64,000 nucleotides of DNA from Acinetobacter soli. GTDB taxonomy: Bacteria; Pseudomonadota; Gammaproteobacteria; Pseudomonadales; Moraxellaceae. Shown here in pieces: positions 15,832-25,319 of this stretch. Numbering within the stretch: position 1 is the first letter of the stretch; the number at the start of each line of letters is the position of its first letter. The notes beneath the pieces were generated by a model. That model saw only the letters and a program-made list of their open reading frames with translations, ran no database searches and was not told the DNA's origin. The stretch is taken from NCBI RefSeq assembly GCF_000760595.1, contig NZ_BBNM01000001.1:248001-312000 (forward strand). Reading direction: 5' to 3'. Both the position numbers and the translations under genes were made by a program.

Positions 15832-18753
15832 TTAAATCTCCTGACGCTGATTTTCTGGATCATAAAAAGGCGCTTTCACTACAGTGGCATGCACCATTGC
15901 ACCCTTCTCAACACGAATTGGAAATTGCTGTCCAACTTCACTTTGCCCAATTCCGACATACGCCATTCCAATAATTTTATCGAGCGTAGGTGAATATTCA
16001 CATGAGGTGATATTTCCAGAAATATTCTCACCCTCAAGCACAATATGTCCTTCTAAGGGTTTTTCCTGCGATTTATCGAGTACAAATGACACCAATTTAC
16101 GTTTTAAGGGTTGTTGCTCAAGGATTGCAATTGAACGCTTGCCCACAAACCAAGGCTTGTTTCTGGCAACGGCCCATCCTAGATCAACCTCCTGAGGATG
16201 AGTCATGCCATCGGTATCCTGACTAATGATGATATGACCTTTTTCCAGACGTAACAGACGCTGGCTTTCTACGCCAAATGGCTTGATATCAAATGCCTGA
16301 CCAGCCTGCATGAGGTGATTCCACATAAACTCGCCATAGCGTGCCGGAAAGTGAATTTCATAGCCTAACTCGCCTACAAAGCCAACTCGCAAGATACGTA
16401 CAGGAATGCCCTGTATATGTCCTTCCCTTACACCTAAATATGGAAACGCCGTATTTGACAAATCAACATCGTGACACACTTTTTGCATCACGGCACGTGA
16501 CTGTGGGCCTGCGATATTCACCGCGGCTAACGCGGTGGTCACATTGGTAATGTCTAGATTCAAACGCCACTGTGCATTCCATTTCAGCATTTGTTGATAG
16601 ATACGATCGACACCACTTGTAGTAGCGGTCACATAAAAGTGATGCTCACTCAAGCGCGCTGCAACACCGTCATCAATCACTACTCCGTGCTCATTCGACA
16701 TCACGGCATAGCGGGTTTTCCCCACTGGCAACTTTGTAAAGCCAAAGGTATAAAGCCGATTGATGAATTCAGCGCTATCTGGCCCACGAATTTCAAGCCC
16801 GCCGAGCGTAGAAACGTCAATCATGCCCACTTGATTGCGTACATGCTTCACTTCATTTTCAATATGTTGTAATCGGTGTGCCGCATCACCATAAAAGGCT
16901 GGTCGTTGCCAATTTCCTGCCGGCATCATGGTGGCGCCTGCTTCAAGGTGTTGCGCATGCATCGGAGTTTGGCGATACGGATCAAAACTACGCCCTGCGA
17001 CATGTGCCAGTTTTTCCACAGTAAATGGAGGTCGGGCTGTGGTCACCCCTGTTTCACTTACACTGCGCTGAGTCGACTTAGCGACCAAACGAGCTGTGGG
17101 CAGTGCTGAATGACGACCTTGCGATGGCCCCATGCCAACCGTTGAAAAGCGCTTCACCAACTGGATATCGCGGTAACCACTTTTGGTGGCATTGACGATA
17201 TCTCGAATTTGTAAATCTTCATCAAAATCGACAAACTCTTTGCCTTTAGGATGGGCAAAAATCGGCCAAGGAAAATTGATTGGATTGTTTTTTAATACAG
17301 TATTTGAAGGCCATTGAATATTAAGCGGCTGTCCTAAAGCATACTGTGCAGCCAGTGTGCCCGTATATTTTGCATGCTCCACCACCTGCTCAATGGCATG
17401 TATACCCTCGACTGAGCCTGTGACATGTAAGCCTTGAGGCAAGCCTGAAAGATGAAACTCGGCTTTTTGATCGTTATAACTCAGCTTTCCACCTGCTTGG
17501 CAGAGCAGTTGGTACACGGGCATGTATCCAGAAGACATACACAGTACGTCGCAATCCAGTTTTTTTATCTCTTGAGCGACTTGACCTTCAGATACAATTT
17601 TTCGAATATCAACACCATGAACGCGATGCATGGTTTTGTCATGCAAAGCTTCAAATACGGTACTGCCCAGATAACAGGACACATTTTTGGCTTTGACCGC
17701 ACCATAGGCGGCTTTATTACGTGGAACTTCACGCAAGTCGACCACCGCAACCACGTCTATACCTGCTTCAAGCATGTCCAGTGCTGCCAAATAACCATCA
17801 TCATGACCAGTTAAAATGACAACTTTTTGTCCAGGCTTGACGGCATATAACTTGATGAGACGTTGCACTGCGCTGGTTAGAATCACCCCTGGCAAATCAT
17901 TATTTCTAAAGATTACAGGTTGATCAAAGCTACCGCTGGCTACAATGCATTGCTTGGCGCGCACTTTATACATGCGCTTACCCTGAATCACAGGTAAATA
18001 ATGGTCGGTAAACCACGCATTACATACTGCCTGCGTCATGACTTGAATGTTGGCATGTGCATTAACGGCATTCACCAGTTGCTCGCGTAGCTGATCGGCC
18101 ACCACTCCTTCAACATCAAAGCGTGCATAATTCAGGCTGCCACCCAACAATTTCTCTTGCTCGACCAAAAGTACCTTGGCGCCTTGCTCTGCAGCAGACA
18201 ATGCCGCCTGCAAACCTGCTGGCCCACCACCGACCACGACTACATCGTGAAACAGATAGGCTTTGTCGTAGTATTCTGGTTCAAAGTTTAAATCCAGAAC
18301 ACCCAAACCTGCTTTTTTACGAATGAATGGTTCCCAGAGTTTCCACACGCCCTTAGGTTTGTAAAATGCACGGTAGTAAAAGCCAACAGGCATAAATTTA
18401 GAAAACTTACCTAAAAAGGCATCAGAATCCTTCAATAAAGAGCCTGAAAAGTTTTGTCCAGCGGCACGTAATTGCGGTTGAATGTCTGTGGTATCTGCCA
18501 AAACATTCGCTTCTTCTGGAAGCTGAATCAAGGTATTGGCATCTTGTCCAGCCATGGTCAATGGTGCACGTGGACGATGATATTTAAAAGAGCGCGACAT
18601 AACCCAGCGCTGATTGGCAATTAAGGCGCTGGCAATGCTATCCCCTGCAAAGCCTTGATATTTTTGATGATCAAATTCAAACGCTACGACTTGGGTACGA
18701 TCGATCATACGACCGTACGGATGCGGAAGCCGTTGTAAAGCAAGATTACTCAT
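15832..18753 (-). CDS. soxA: Sarcosine oxidase-type complex, alpha subunit
   Basis: A 973-residue protein of normal length for alpha subunits. The N-terminal domain (about 1-110) has the GDSIASALIANQRWV and SFKYHRPRAP pattern of the 2Fe-2S-like fold without iron ligands. Residues about 165-460 form an FAD/NAD-binding domain (VVVGGGPAGLQAALSAAEQG). The C-terminal half (about 590-965) is GcvT-like, binding tetrahydrofolate and capturing formaldehyde as methylene-THF (RNQVGMIDVSTLGGLEIRGP, then GELGYEIHFP). It overlaps soxD by four bases. Methylglutamate dehydrogenase MgdC has the same architecture, so the substrate could be sarcosine, N-methylglutamate or another N-methyl amino acid. Confidence 0.9.
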   Translation of the reverse strand: MSNLALQRLPHPYGRMIDRTQVVAFEFDHQKYQGFAGDSIASALIANQRWVMSRSFKYHRPRAPLTMAGQDANTLIQLPEEANVLADTTDIQPQLRAAGQNFSGSLLKDSDAFLGKFSKFMPVGFYYRAFYKPKGVWKLWEPFIRKKAGLGVLDLNFEPEYYDKAYLFHDVVVVGGGPAGLQAALSAAEQGAKVLLVEQEKLLGGSLNYARFDVEGVVADQLREQLVNAVNAHANIQVMTQAVCNAWFTDHYLPVIQGKRMYKVRAKQCIVASGSFDQPVIFRNNDLPGVILTSAVQRLIKLYAVKPGQKVVILTGHDDGYLAALDMLEAGIDVVAVVDLREVPRNKAAYGAVKAKNVSCYLGSTVFEALHDKTMHRVHGVDIRKIVSEGQVAQEIKKLDCDVLCMSSGYMPVYQLLCQAGGKLSYNDQKAEFHLSGLPQGLHVTGSVEGIHAIEQVVEHAKYTGTLAAQYALGQPLNIQWPSNTVLKNNPINFPWPIFAHPKGKEFVDFDEDLQIRDIVNATKSGYRDIQLVKRFSTVGMGPSQGRHSALPTARLVAKSTQRSVSETGVTTARPPFTVEKLAHVAGRSFDPYRQTPMHAQHLEAGATMMPAGNWQRPAFYGDAAHRLQHIENEVKHVRNQVGMIDVSTLGGLEIRGPDSAEFINRLYTFGFTKLPVGKTRYAVMSNEHGVVIDDGVAARLSEHHFYVTATTSGVDRIYQQMLKWNAQWRLNLDITNVTTALAAVNIAGPQSRAVMQKVCHDVDLSNTAFPYLGVREGHIQGIPVRILRVGFVGELGYEIHFPARYGEFMWNHLMQAGQAFDIKPFGVESQRLLRLEKGHIIISQDTDGMTHPQEVDLGWAVARNKPWFVGKRSIAILEQQPLKRKLVSFVLDKSQEKPLEGHIVLEGENISGNITSCEYSPTLDKIIGMAYVGIGQSEVGQQFPIRVEKGAMVHATVVKAPFYDPENQRQEI

Positions 18754-19076
18754 GTCAAAGACTCCTTCATAGGTGTAGCAGATGCGCTGGTTTTGACTGC
18801 AGAAAATTCAACACGTCGATCAAAGATTTCTTTAGGATCAAAAGTTCTTAAAATTTCATCGGTCACGGTATGTCTTTGTGCAATGAACCAGTAACTGCTC
18901 GGGGTATGCATCCACCACTCCAAAACCACGCCTGCAATATTGTCAGTATTGAATACATAATCTGCCCACTCCAGATCACTACACGTATTCTGATCCGGCA
19001 TTTCTTTAAACTCACCACCGTAGGTAAATTCGCTGATATTTCGTGGCCCATTTAAAGGACAATGCATAATTTTCAT
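18750..19076 (-). CDS. soxD: Sarcosine oxidase-type complex, delta subunit lacking two zinc ligands
   Basis: A 108-residue delta subunit. In the Corynebacterium enzyme zinc is held by CPxC near the N-terminus plus a later His and Cys. Here the first motif reads CPLNG (Cys6 kept, second Cys replaced by Asn) and the second MHTPSSYW (His kept, Cys replaced). The fold blocks SDLEWADYVF and WFIAQRHTVTDEILRTF are intact, so the protein is probably structural without zinc. The change is likely a subfamily feature and may follow substrate class. It lies between soxB and soxA in the usual BDAG order. Confidence 0.85.
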   Translation of the reverse strand: MKIMHCPLNGPRNISEFTYGGEFKEMPDQNTCSDLEWADYVFNTDNIAGVVLEWWMHTPSSYWFIAQRHTVTDEILRTFDPKEIFDRRVEFSAVKTSASATPMKESLT

Positions 19077-19088
19077 TTCATGTTCTCC

Positions 19089-20327
19089 TTAATGGCTCGC
19101 CGCAGTCGCGCCCATTTCGTTGACTTGTTGAAAACGACTAAAACGCGACAGCTCAAATGGCTTGATCAGGTCGGGGGTACGCCCTGTTGCGACCAGCTCT
19201 GCCATGGTTTTGCCGCAAATAGGCGTCGATTTAAAGCCCCAAGTGCCCCAACCTGCATCCAGATAGTAATTGTCATACGGCGATTTCCCCATGATCGGAC
19301 TATAGTCTGGGGTCATATCCGTGATTCCCGCCCATTGACGCATGAGCTTGACATTGGCCATAAACGGAAACATTTCAATCGCATGGGCAAGCAGGCTTTC
19401 TTTTAAATCTAGGGTGGAGCGCGTGTTGTACAACGGATACGGGTCTGATCCCCCCCCAAATACAATTTCTCCCCGACTGGTTTGCTGCACATAACAATGC
19501 AGCGCGGAAGAACTTACTAGCGGATTGATAAATGGCTTAAAAGGTTGTGAAACCATGGCCTGTAAAGGATAGGTATGAATCGGCGCGCGGATCTTGAGCT
19601 TATTCATTAAGATTGAAGACGCACCCGCAATGGCCTGAACCACACAGCCACATTGCACCATACCGCGATTGGTTTTAACTGCCGTGACCTGATTGCCTTG
19701 CACCACAAAATCTTGTACTTCGGTAAGCTGATGAATTTCCACACCGCGTTTCGCAGCTTCTTTGGCATATCCCCACGCGACAGCATCATGACGCGCTGTC
19801 GCACCGTCGATATGCCACAACCCAGCCAATACAGGTAAATGTGCGGGATCTAGATTGAGACATGGCACCAGCTCCTTAATTTGCTTTCGATCAATCATTT
19901 CAGTGCGCCCCCCAAAATGCTTATTGACTTCTGCACGCTGACGAAATGCTCGAACTGTCGAATCTGTATGCGCCAAGGTTAATTGACCACGCTCGGAGTA
20001 CATAATGTTAAAATCAAATTCATTTGATAGATTTTTAAACATCCGAACCGACTCGGCATAAAACTTCACACCGTCTGAAGTCAGATAATTGGAACGAATC
20101 ACTGCCGTATTACGTGCCGTATTACCACCGCCCAAATATGATTTTTCCAGTACCGCAACATTACTGATGCCGTGATATTTCGATAAATAGTAGGCAATCG
20201 CCAAACCATGTCCACCTCCACCAATAATCACAACGTCATAATGAGACTTAAGTTCCTTAGGGGGTGGCAAATCCACTTCCACAGGATACTCATCACTTAA
20301 TCCATACTTCAGCAGACTCAAAGGCAT
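19089..20327 (-). CDS. soxB: Sarcosine oxidase-type complex, beta subunit
   Basis: A 412-residue DAO-family flavoprotein. The dinucleotide fold VVIIGGGGHGLAIAYYL is near residue 32. The ARHD segment places His180 where beta subunits attach FMN covalently, and the C-terminal WGTWGFKSTPICG contributes to the FAD site. This subunit oxidises the N-methyl amine and passes the methylene group towards the alpha-subunit folate site. The start at MPLSLL follows folD by 41 bases. A demethylase for sarcosine or a close analogue is the best call; N-methylglutamate dehydrogenase is possible, but its partner genes mgsABC are absent here. Confidence 0.87.
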   Translation of the reverse strand: MPLSLLKYGLSDEYPVEVDLPPPKELKSHYDVVIIGGGGHGLAIAYYLSKYHGISNVAVLEKSYLGGGNTARNTAVIRSNYLTSDGVKFYAESVRMFKNLSNEFDFNIMYSERGQLTLAHTDSTVRAFRQRAEVNKHFGGRTEMIDRKQIKELVPCLNLDPAHLPVLAGLWHIDGATARHDAVAWGYAKEAAKRGVEIHQLTEVQDFVVQGNQVTAVKTNRGMVQCGCVVQAIAGASSILMNKLKIRAPIHTYPLQAMVSQPFKPFINPLVSSSALHCYVQQTSRGEIVFGGGSDPYPLYNTRSTLDLKESLLAHAIEMFPFMANVKLMRQWAGITDMTPDYSPIMGKSPYDNYYLDAGWGTWGFKSTPICGKTMAELVATGRTPDLIKPFELSRFSRFQQVNEMGATAASH

Positions 20328-20368
20328 GGTGTATTTCTCCGCGGCGTGTCATAACGCCTTTTCATCAT

Positions 20369-21262
20369 TTATATTTGTGGATGCTGCAAACGTACTGCCT
20401 GCAAGGTGTTTTTCATCAAATACGCAATGGTCATTGGGCCTACACCACCAGGCACAGGGGTAATCGCACTGACCATCGGCAAGGCATCTTCAAAATCGAC
20501 ATCACCCACCAAGCGTGTTTTTTCATGTGTCATAATTCGATTAATGCCCACATCAATCACCACGGCATCGGCTTTTAGATACGATGCGTTGACCATATTG
20601 GCTTTGCCCACAGCCGCCACTACAATGTCGGCCTGCTGACAGACCTGCTCAATGTTGGGGGTTTTGGAATGAACAACCGTGACCGTACAGCTCTCTTTCA
20701 GTAGTAATGCCGCCATCGGTTTGCCTACAATGTTGGAGCGCCCAATCACGACCGCATGTAAACCACTTAAATCATCACCTAAGCTGTCTTTAAGTAAACG
20801 AATACAGCCCGTCGGTGTACATGGTGTTAAAACATCACGTCCTTGACTTAAGCCCCCCACATTTTCACTATGAAAACCATCCACATCTTTTTGAGGGTGA
20901 ATGCGTTCAAGCACGCGAGTTTCATTGATTTGTTTAGGTAAAGGTAACTGCACTAAAATGCCATGTATGCTGCCATCTGCATTTAGCCGATCAATTTGTG
21001 TAAGCAGTTCATCTTCACTCAGGTCAGCATCAAAGCGGAATTCCAATGAACGAATTCCAACATATGCCGCTTTTTGAACTTTATTACGTACATACACCTG
21101 ACTTGCTGGATCTTCTCCAACCAGCACAACAGCTAGACATGGCTCAACACCCTGAGCCGTATAACGCTCAACGTCTGACTTGACTTCATCAAGTACGCTT
21201 TGCGCAATGGCTTTACCGTCAATGATTTTGGGACTGTGCTGTTTTAATAAGACAAGACTCAT
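20369..21262 (-). CDS. folD: Methylene-THF dehydrogenase/cyclohydrolase FolD
   Basis: A 297-residue bifunctional enzyme converting 5,10-methylene-THF to 10-formyl-THF. Signatures present: VGEDPASQVYVRNKVQKA (catalytic Lys), GFHSENVGGLSQG, and PGGVGPMTIAYLM at the C-terminus. The Rossmann segment GRSNIVGKPMA binds NADP. It overlaps purU by four bases, so the pair is coupled. In this operon it would process methylene-THF produced by the sox complex. It is probably an operon-specific copy, as a housekeeping folD is expected elsewhere in the genome; that is inference. Confidence 0.93.
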   Translation of the reverse strand: MSLVLLKQHSPKIIDGKAIAQSVLDEVKSDVERYTAQGVEPCLAVVLVGEDPASQVYVRNKVQKAAYVGIRSLEFRFDADLSEDELLTQIDRLNADGSIHGILVQLPLPKQINETRVLERIHPQKDVDGFHSENVGGLSQGRDVLTPCTPTGCIRLLKDSLGDDLSGLHAVVIGRSNIVGKPMAALLLKESCTVTVVHSKTPNIEQVCQQADIVVAAVGKANMVNASYLKADAVVIDVGINRIMTHEKTRLVGDVDFEDALPMVSAITPVPGGVGPMTIAYLMKNTLQAVRLQHPQI

Positions 21263-22125
21263 TTGAACACCACCGTACGGTCATCATTCATAAAAACGCG
21301 ATGCTCGACAAAATATTTTACGGCTTTAGAAAGTGCGACGGTTTCAGTATCGCGCCCAACAGAGACCAAATCATTTGGCATATACGCATGGTCAACACGT
21401 TGTACTTCCTGCTCAATAATCGGACCTTCATCTAAATCACTGGTGACAAAATGTGCAGTTGCGCCGATCAGCTTGACGCCTCGTTCAAAGGCTTGATGGT
21501 ACGGCCGAGCACCCTTAAAACCCGGTAAGAATGAATGATGAATATTAATTGCACGTCCAGATAATTGAGTACATAAGCTATTGGATAAGATCTGCATGTA
21601 GCGCGCTAAAATGACCAATTCAGTTTTGGTTTCATCGACAATTTTTAGTAGTTCTTGTTCTTGCTGCTGTTTAGTTTCTTTGGTCACTGGCAAATAAATG
21701 AAGCGAATCCCTTCACGCTCGGCGATGGCACGTAAGTCCAGATGATTGGAAACAATGGCAGTAATGTGAAAATCCAGCTCACCTTTATGATGTCGATATA
21801 ACAAATTCAACAAGCAGTGATCAAACTTACTCACCATGATCAACACTTTCATCGGATTTTTCTTTTCGTAAAAATCTGCCTTCATTGCAAATTTCATTGT
21901 GACATCTGCAAACTTTTCTTTGAGTAATGCCAAATCTCCTTGCCCTTCGTTAAAACGAAATACAATACGGCTAAAAAAACGTCCTGTAATTTCATCGTCA
22001 TATTGTGCCATCTCGCTAATGTAGCAATTATTTCCAGCTAAACAATTCGACACAGCAGCCACAATACCCGAGGCAGCAGGACAAGAGATTTTTAGAACAT
22101 ACTGATCGACAAGATCGTTGGCCAT
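21259..22125 (-). CDS. purU: Formyltetrahydrofolate deformylase PurU
   Basis: A 288-residue protein when started at MANDLVDQ (22125), which has GGGGA seven bases upstream and matches family length. An in-frame ATG at 22188 would add 21 residues. An N-terminal ACT domain (about 10-85) precedes a formyltransferase-like catalytic domain with NIHHSFLPGF, the catalytic His in GATAHFVT, and Asp in DLDEGPI. It hydrolyses 10-formyl-THF to formate plus THF, regenerating the acceptor for the demethylation complex. It is the first gene of the sox operon. Confidence 0.92.
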   Translation of the reverse strand: MANDLVDQYVLKISCPAASGIVAAVSNCLAGNNCYISEMAQYDDEITGRFFSRIVFRFNEGQGDLALLKEKFADVTMKFAMKADFYEKKNPMKVLIMVSKFDHCLLNLLYRHHKGELDFHITAIVSNHLDLRAIAEREGIRFIYLPVTKETKQQQEQELLKIVDETKTELVILARYMQILSNSLCTQLSGRAINIHHSFLPGFKGARPYHQAFERGVKLIGATAHFVTSDLDEGPIIEQEVQRVDHAYMPNDLVSVGRDTETVALSKAVKYFVEHRVFMNDDRTVVFK

Positions 22126-22384
22126 GATGTTTCCCCAATTAACAGATTCGAGACACTTAACGATGTAATCAATGCAATCGGCAAACATCGGTAAGTTTAC
22201 TATCAGGAAATTAAGTTTCCTTTTGGTAATTTATATAAGAAAATAAATCTCTCGTCTAGTGAATTTGAAAAATTTTTTACTGTGGGGAATATTTTTTTAT
22301 ATATGATTATCAATTACTTATAAATATACAGACGTGCAAAAACATGGATAATCCCGATTTGGACTATCCACATAAAGCGTGGAA

Positions 22385-22618
22385 TTAGCACAACACTTCG
22401 ACGGTATGAAATTGTTTGAGTTGCAACAATGAATCGAATGGATTGGCAGACTGGCATAATTGATTTAACTGATCATGAAATTGATGCACAAATACGTGAT
22501 TACAATTGATAATCCAGCCTTTCACACATGATGTTTCAGTATTTTCCATATACAGTTCACAGGTCGTTTGACCAATCAAACGTATATTCTTGATTTTGAA
22601 TCCACTGTCGATTTTCAT
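22385..22618 (-). CDS. Small hypothetical protein (77 residues)
   Basis: The start has a strong AGGAG nine bases upstream, which favours a real gene. No membrane segment or signal peptide is visible, and four cysteines are spread over the chain. The family is not recognised. It stands alone between the sox operon and the nitronate monooxygenase gene, with AT-rich gaps on both sides. Confidence 0.55.
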   Translation of the reverse strand: MKIDSGFKIKNIRLIGQTTCELYMENTETSCVKGWIINCNHVFVHQFHDQLNQLCQSANPFDSLLQLKQFHTVEVLC

Positions 22619-22978
22619 GTCTTCATCTCCTGCAAAGTTGTCAGTTATTTTTTTAGAGCAAAGAACATGCCATGAATAAATTATTTAAATTTTCAATATT
22701 TTAGAGTTTTAAAAGTTTTATTATTCTTAATAAGAATTTTTTATGCATCATTTGAGTACAAAATAATGTAGTTTATGTCATGTTTTGATGCATAACATAA
22801 CCAGCATCATTTTAAACCTGTCATCATGATCTTTCTCATTTTATTGAATAGTATTTCAAGTGCTGAAACTGCTTTATCTTTTACAAAAATTTATTTAACG
22901 TAGAATAATAATTCATCTCATAAATATGCTGCATGAATCATTGCAAGCTTTTGAACCATCGCATAAGGATAAAAAAGG
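22619..22978. other. 360-base AT-rich intergenic region
   Basis: This gap separates two divergent genes, the 77-residue protein and the nitronate monooxygenase. No ORF, tRNA or strong hairpin was seen. It presumably holds both promoters, but no convincing -35/-10 pair could be chosen by eye among many AT-rich matches. Confidence 0.4.
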
Positions 22979-24019
22979 ATGTCATTATTATCGTTGCTCA
23001 AGATTAAACATCCCATCTTACTTGCACCGATGGCGGGAGTTTCGACCCCCGAACTTGCAGCAGAGGTTTCAAATGCAGGTGGTTTAGGCGCTTTAGGCTT
23101 AGGTGCCAGCACCCTAAATGATGCAAAAAAGCAAATCGAACATACACAGACACTGACCGATCAACCTTTTCAACTTAACTTTTTTTGCCATACGCCAGAA
23201 GCACTTAATGCTGAGCATGCCCGTGCATGGATTGATTTTTTAAGCCCGGAATTTTCTCGTTTTAATGCCACGCCGCCATCCACCTTAAACCGTATCTATC
23301 CTAGTTTTTTAGAAAATGACGACTTTTTAAAATTGGTCTTGGCTACTGCGCCCAAAGCAGTGAGCTTTCATTTTGGCCTTCCCCATGCCTATCAAATTCA
23401 GGCTTTAAAAGCGGCGGGTATTGTCACACTGGTTAGTGCAACCAATCTGGCAGAAGCAAAAGCCATTGAGGCTGCGGGAATCGACATCATCATTGCGCAA
23501 GGGATTGAAGCAGGTGGACATCGGGGTATTTTTAATCCCACTATTGATGCAGCCATTAATACAGCCGATCTGGTTCAACTGATTCACCAGCATTGTCAAT
23601 GTCCAGTCATCGCCGCAGGTGGGATCATGACGGGTCAGCAAGCGAAACACATGATGCGACTGGGCGCGGCTGCGGTACAACTTGGTACGGCATTTGTTCA
23701 ATGTAAAACTTCAAACGCCAATGCGGCATACCGACAAGCACTTCGACAGCAACCACTCACGCAAATTACTGCCAGTATTTCAGGACGCCCTGCTCGCGGT
23801 ATTATCAATCGCTGGCATACTGAATGTGATCATCCTCAGCGTCCAAATGTACCGGCTTATCCATATACGTATGATCTGGCCAAACAATTGCATCAACTGG
23901 CGGCTACACACGGATATCATGAATACGGTGCATTTTGGGCTGGCAGTCATGTTGCGCAAATCCGTGAGTTAGAAGCCACCGATCTGATCAATCAAATTTT
24001 ACTAGAAATGTGCAGTTAA
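22979..24019 (+). CDS. Nitronate monooxygenase
   Basis: A 346-residue FMN-dependent TIM-barrel enzyme of the NMO/2-nitropropane dioxygenase family. Signatures: PILLAPMAGVSTPELAAEVS at the N-terminus, QGIEAGGHRG (the His of this motif is the proposed catalytic base), VIAAGGIMTGQQAKHMM and MRLGAAAVQLGTAF for FMN phosphate binding. It oxidises alkyl nitronates such as propionate-3-nitronate, a plant toxin, to aldehydes and nitrite. AAGGA lies just upstream of the ATG. A detoxification role is plausible but inferred. No partner gene is coupled to it. Confidence 0.88.
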   Translation: MSLLSLLKIKHPILLAPMAGVSTPELAAEVSNAGGLGALGLGASTLNDAKKQIEHTQTLTDQPFQLNFFCHTPEALNAEHARAWIDFLSPEFSRFNATPPSTLNRIYPSFLENDDFLKLVLATAPKAVSFHFGLPHAYQIQALKAAGIVTLVSATNLAEAKAIEAAGIDIIIAQGIEAGGHRGIFNPTIDAAINTADLVQLIHQHCQCPVIAAGGIMTGQQAKHMMRLGAAAVQLGTAFVQCKTSNANAAYRQALRQQPLTQITASISGRPARGIINRWHTECDHPQRPNVPAYPYTYDLAKQLHQLAATHGYHEYGAFWAGSHVAQIRELEATDLINQILLEMCS

Positions 24020-24248
24020 TTTTTTTAGATCCTATATTTAAATAGTCTCTATAAGTTTATTTATTTCAATTGCTTATTTTTAATAAAAATCATCTTTCTT
24101 TATATTTAGCGTCAGTTTTTTAAGTTTATTTTTTAAGATTTTGGCTGTTTTTAATAGCCATATTTGAATTGAATTCCTGTATATTCTGTTGCGGTTTAGG
24201 GCACGCTCACGTGTCAAACCGTTTAATAAATAATGTATTGGTAGAATT

Positions 24249-25319
24249 ATGGAAAAGCTTTTAACACCAGCAGAATCTTCAGCCGCGTTGTCCATCACGG
24301 ATGTTGCTTGTTTATTGAAATATCCAGTGCATATTAGTCTTCAGCATATGATTCAATGCACCGAACTGAATCAATTTCTCCAATCAGATCCCGATTTTGA
24401 ACAAGATTTTCTAAAGTTAGTTGAATCTACGCTTGAAAGAGCCTTTGTTGAGAAAGATGATCAAGCCGCCTACGAAATTCACTCATCGCTTTACCAATTG
24501 TATAATCTGCAAATCTCAGACCCGCTTTCTTCAGAAGCACTGAATCAGCATCAGCCATTTTTTTATGCACTACGCAACACCATTGAAGAATACTGGTTAA
24601 ATCATTTAAATCTAGATTCGATTTATCAGCTAGACCATTCAGCTGATGATATTTCAGACACAATTATGCAGCTATGCGAGAGCAAGAATTTATCGGCTCA
24701 TCCTTTGTTTGATTTTCTGGCTCATGAGGCAACCGATCGTCAGCTGTATGCTTTTTTCCATAGTGACTATGAGCTGAATATCCGCTTCTTCGATTTGCTC
24801 ATTTTGACGCTTTTAAATTCGCCTGCAACTGCACGCATGGAAATGATCAAAAATCTTTGGGACGAATCTGGTAAAGGCGACCGCAAAGAAACGCACGTCA
24901 ACATGTTTAATGACTTGATGGAGCATTTCAATCTGGATAATAAAGCGTCATTTCCTGCGCATGATTCTTGGCAAAAAATGGCAGGCTATAACCTATTTAT
25001 GCTGGGATCCTTAAACAGAAAGCATTATTACCTTTTACTCGGCATTATGGCTGCGACCGAAATTATCGATCCACAGTCTTACCTTAAAGTTCAAGTCGCA
25101 TGCCAGCGTCATGGCTTAACTGAATGGTTGTATCGTTACTACTCTGAACATTCTGAGATCGACATCGAACATTCTCAAGGCTGGCTCAATTACGTCATCG
25201 CGCCGATCTTAAAAGAGCGTGATGTTAGCCGCGACATTTTACTTGGTGTGGTCTATCGCTTGAAAACCTGTCAGGAATACTACGACAGCTTACTCAAGTA
25301 TGTTAAGTCTGTTGGATAA
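24249..25319 (+). CDS. Haem-oxygenase-like diiron (iron-containing redox) protein
   Basis: A 356-residue mostly helical protein. The C-terminal two-thirds resemble the Haem_oxygenas_2 / iron-containing redox enzyme family. Putative diiron ligands are Glu206 and His216 (WDESGKGDRKETH), Glu271 (MAATE), and Asp305 and His308 in HSEIDIEH. Members such as UndA act on fatty acids or amino-acid derivatives using O2. The N-terminal ~150 residues are helical and less typical. Its stop overlaps the end of the convergent TetR gene by 17 bases. The substrate is unknown. Confidence 0.72.
   Translation: MEKLLTPAESSAALSITDVACLLKYPVHISLQHMIQCTELNQFLQSDPDFEQDFLKLVESTLERAFVEKDDQAAYEIHSSLYQLYNLQISDPLSSEALNQHQPFFYALRNTIEEYWLNHLNLDSIYQLDHSADDISDTIMQLCESKNLSAHPLFDFLAHEATDRQLYAFFHSDYELNIRFFDLLILTLLNSPATARMEMIKNLWDESGKGDRKETHVNMFNDLMEHFNLDNKASFPAHDSWQKMAGYNLFMLGSLNRKHYYLLLGIMAATEIIDPQSYLKVQVACQRHGLTEWLYRYYSEHSEIDIEHSQGWLNYVIAPILKERDVSRDILLGVVYRLKTCQEYYDSLLKYVKSVG

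Noticed and set aside
17452-17814. A 120-residue plus-strand frame inside soxA
   Set aside because: Antisense shadow of the alpha subunit; no supporting features.
15158-20327. Calling the complex N-methylglutamate dehydrogenase (mgdABCD)
   Set aside because: The order is the same, but mgsABC and a neighbouring gmaS are missing; folD-purU linkage favours sarcosine oxidase-type naming. Substrate left open.
21259-22188. The longer purU start at 22188
   Set aside because: It adds 21 residues not seen in the family, and the ATG at 22125 has a good GGGGA site.
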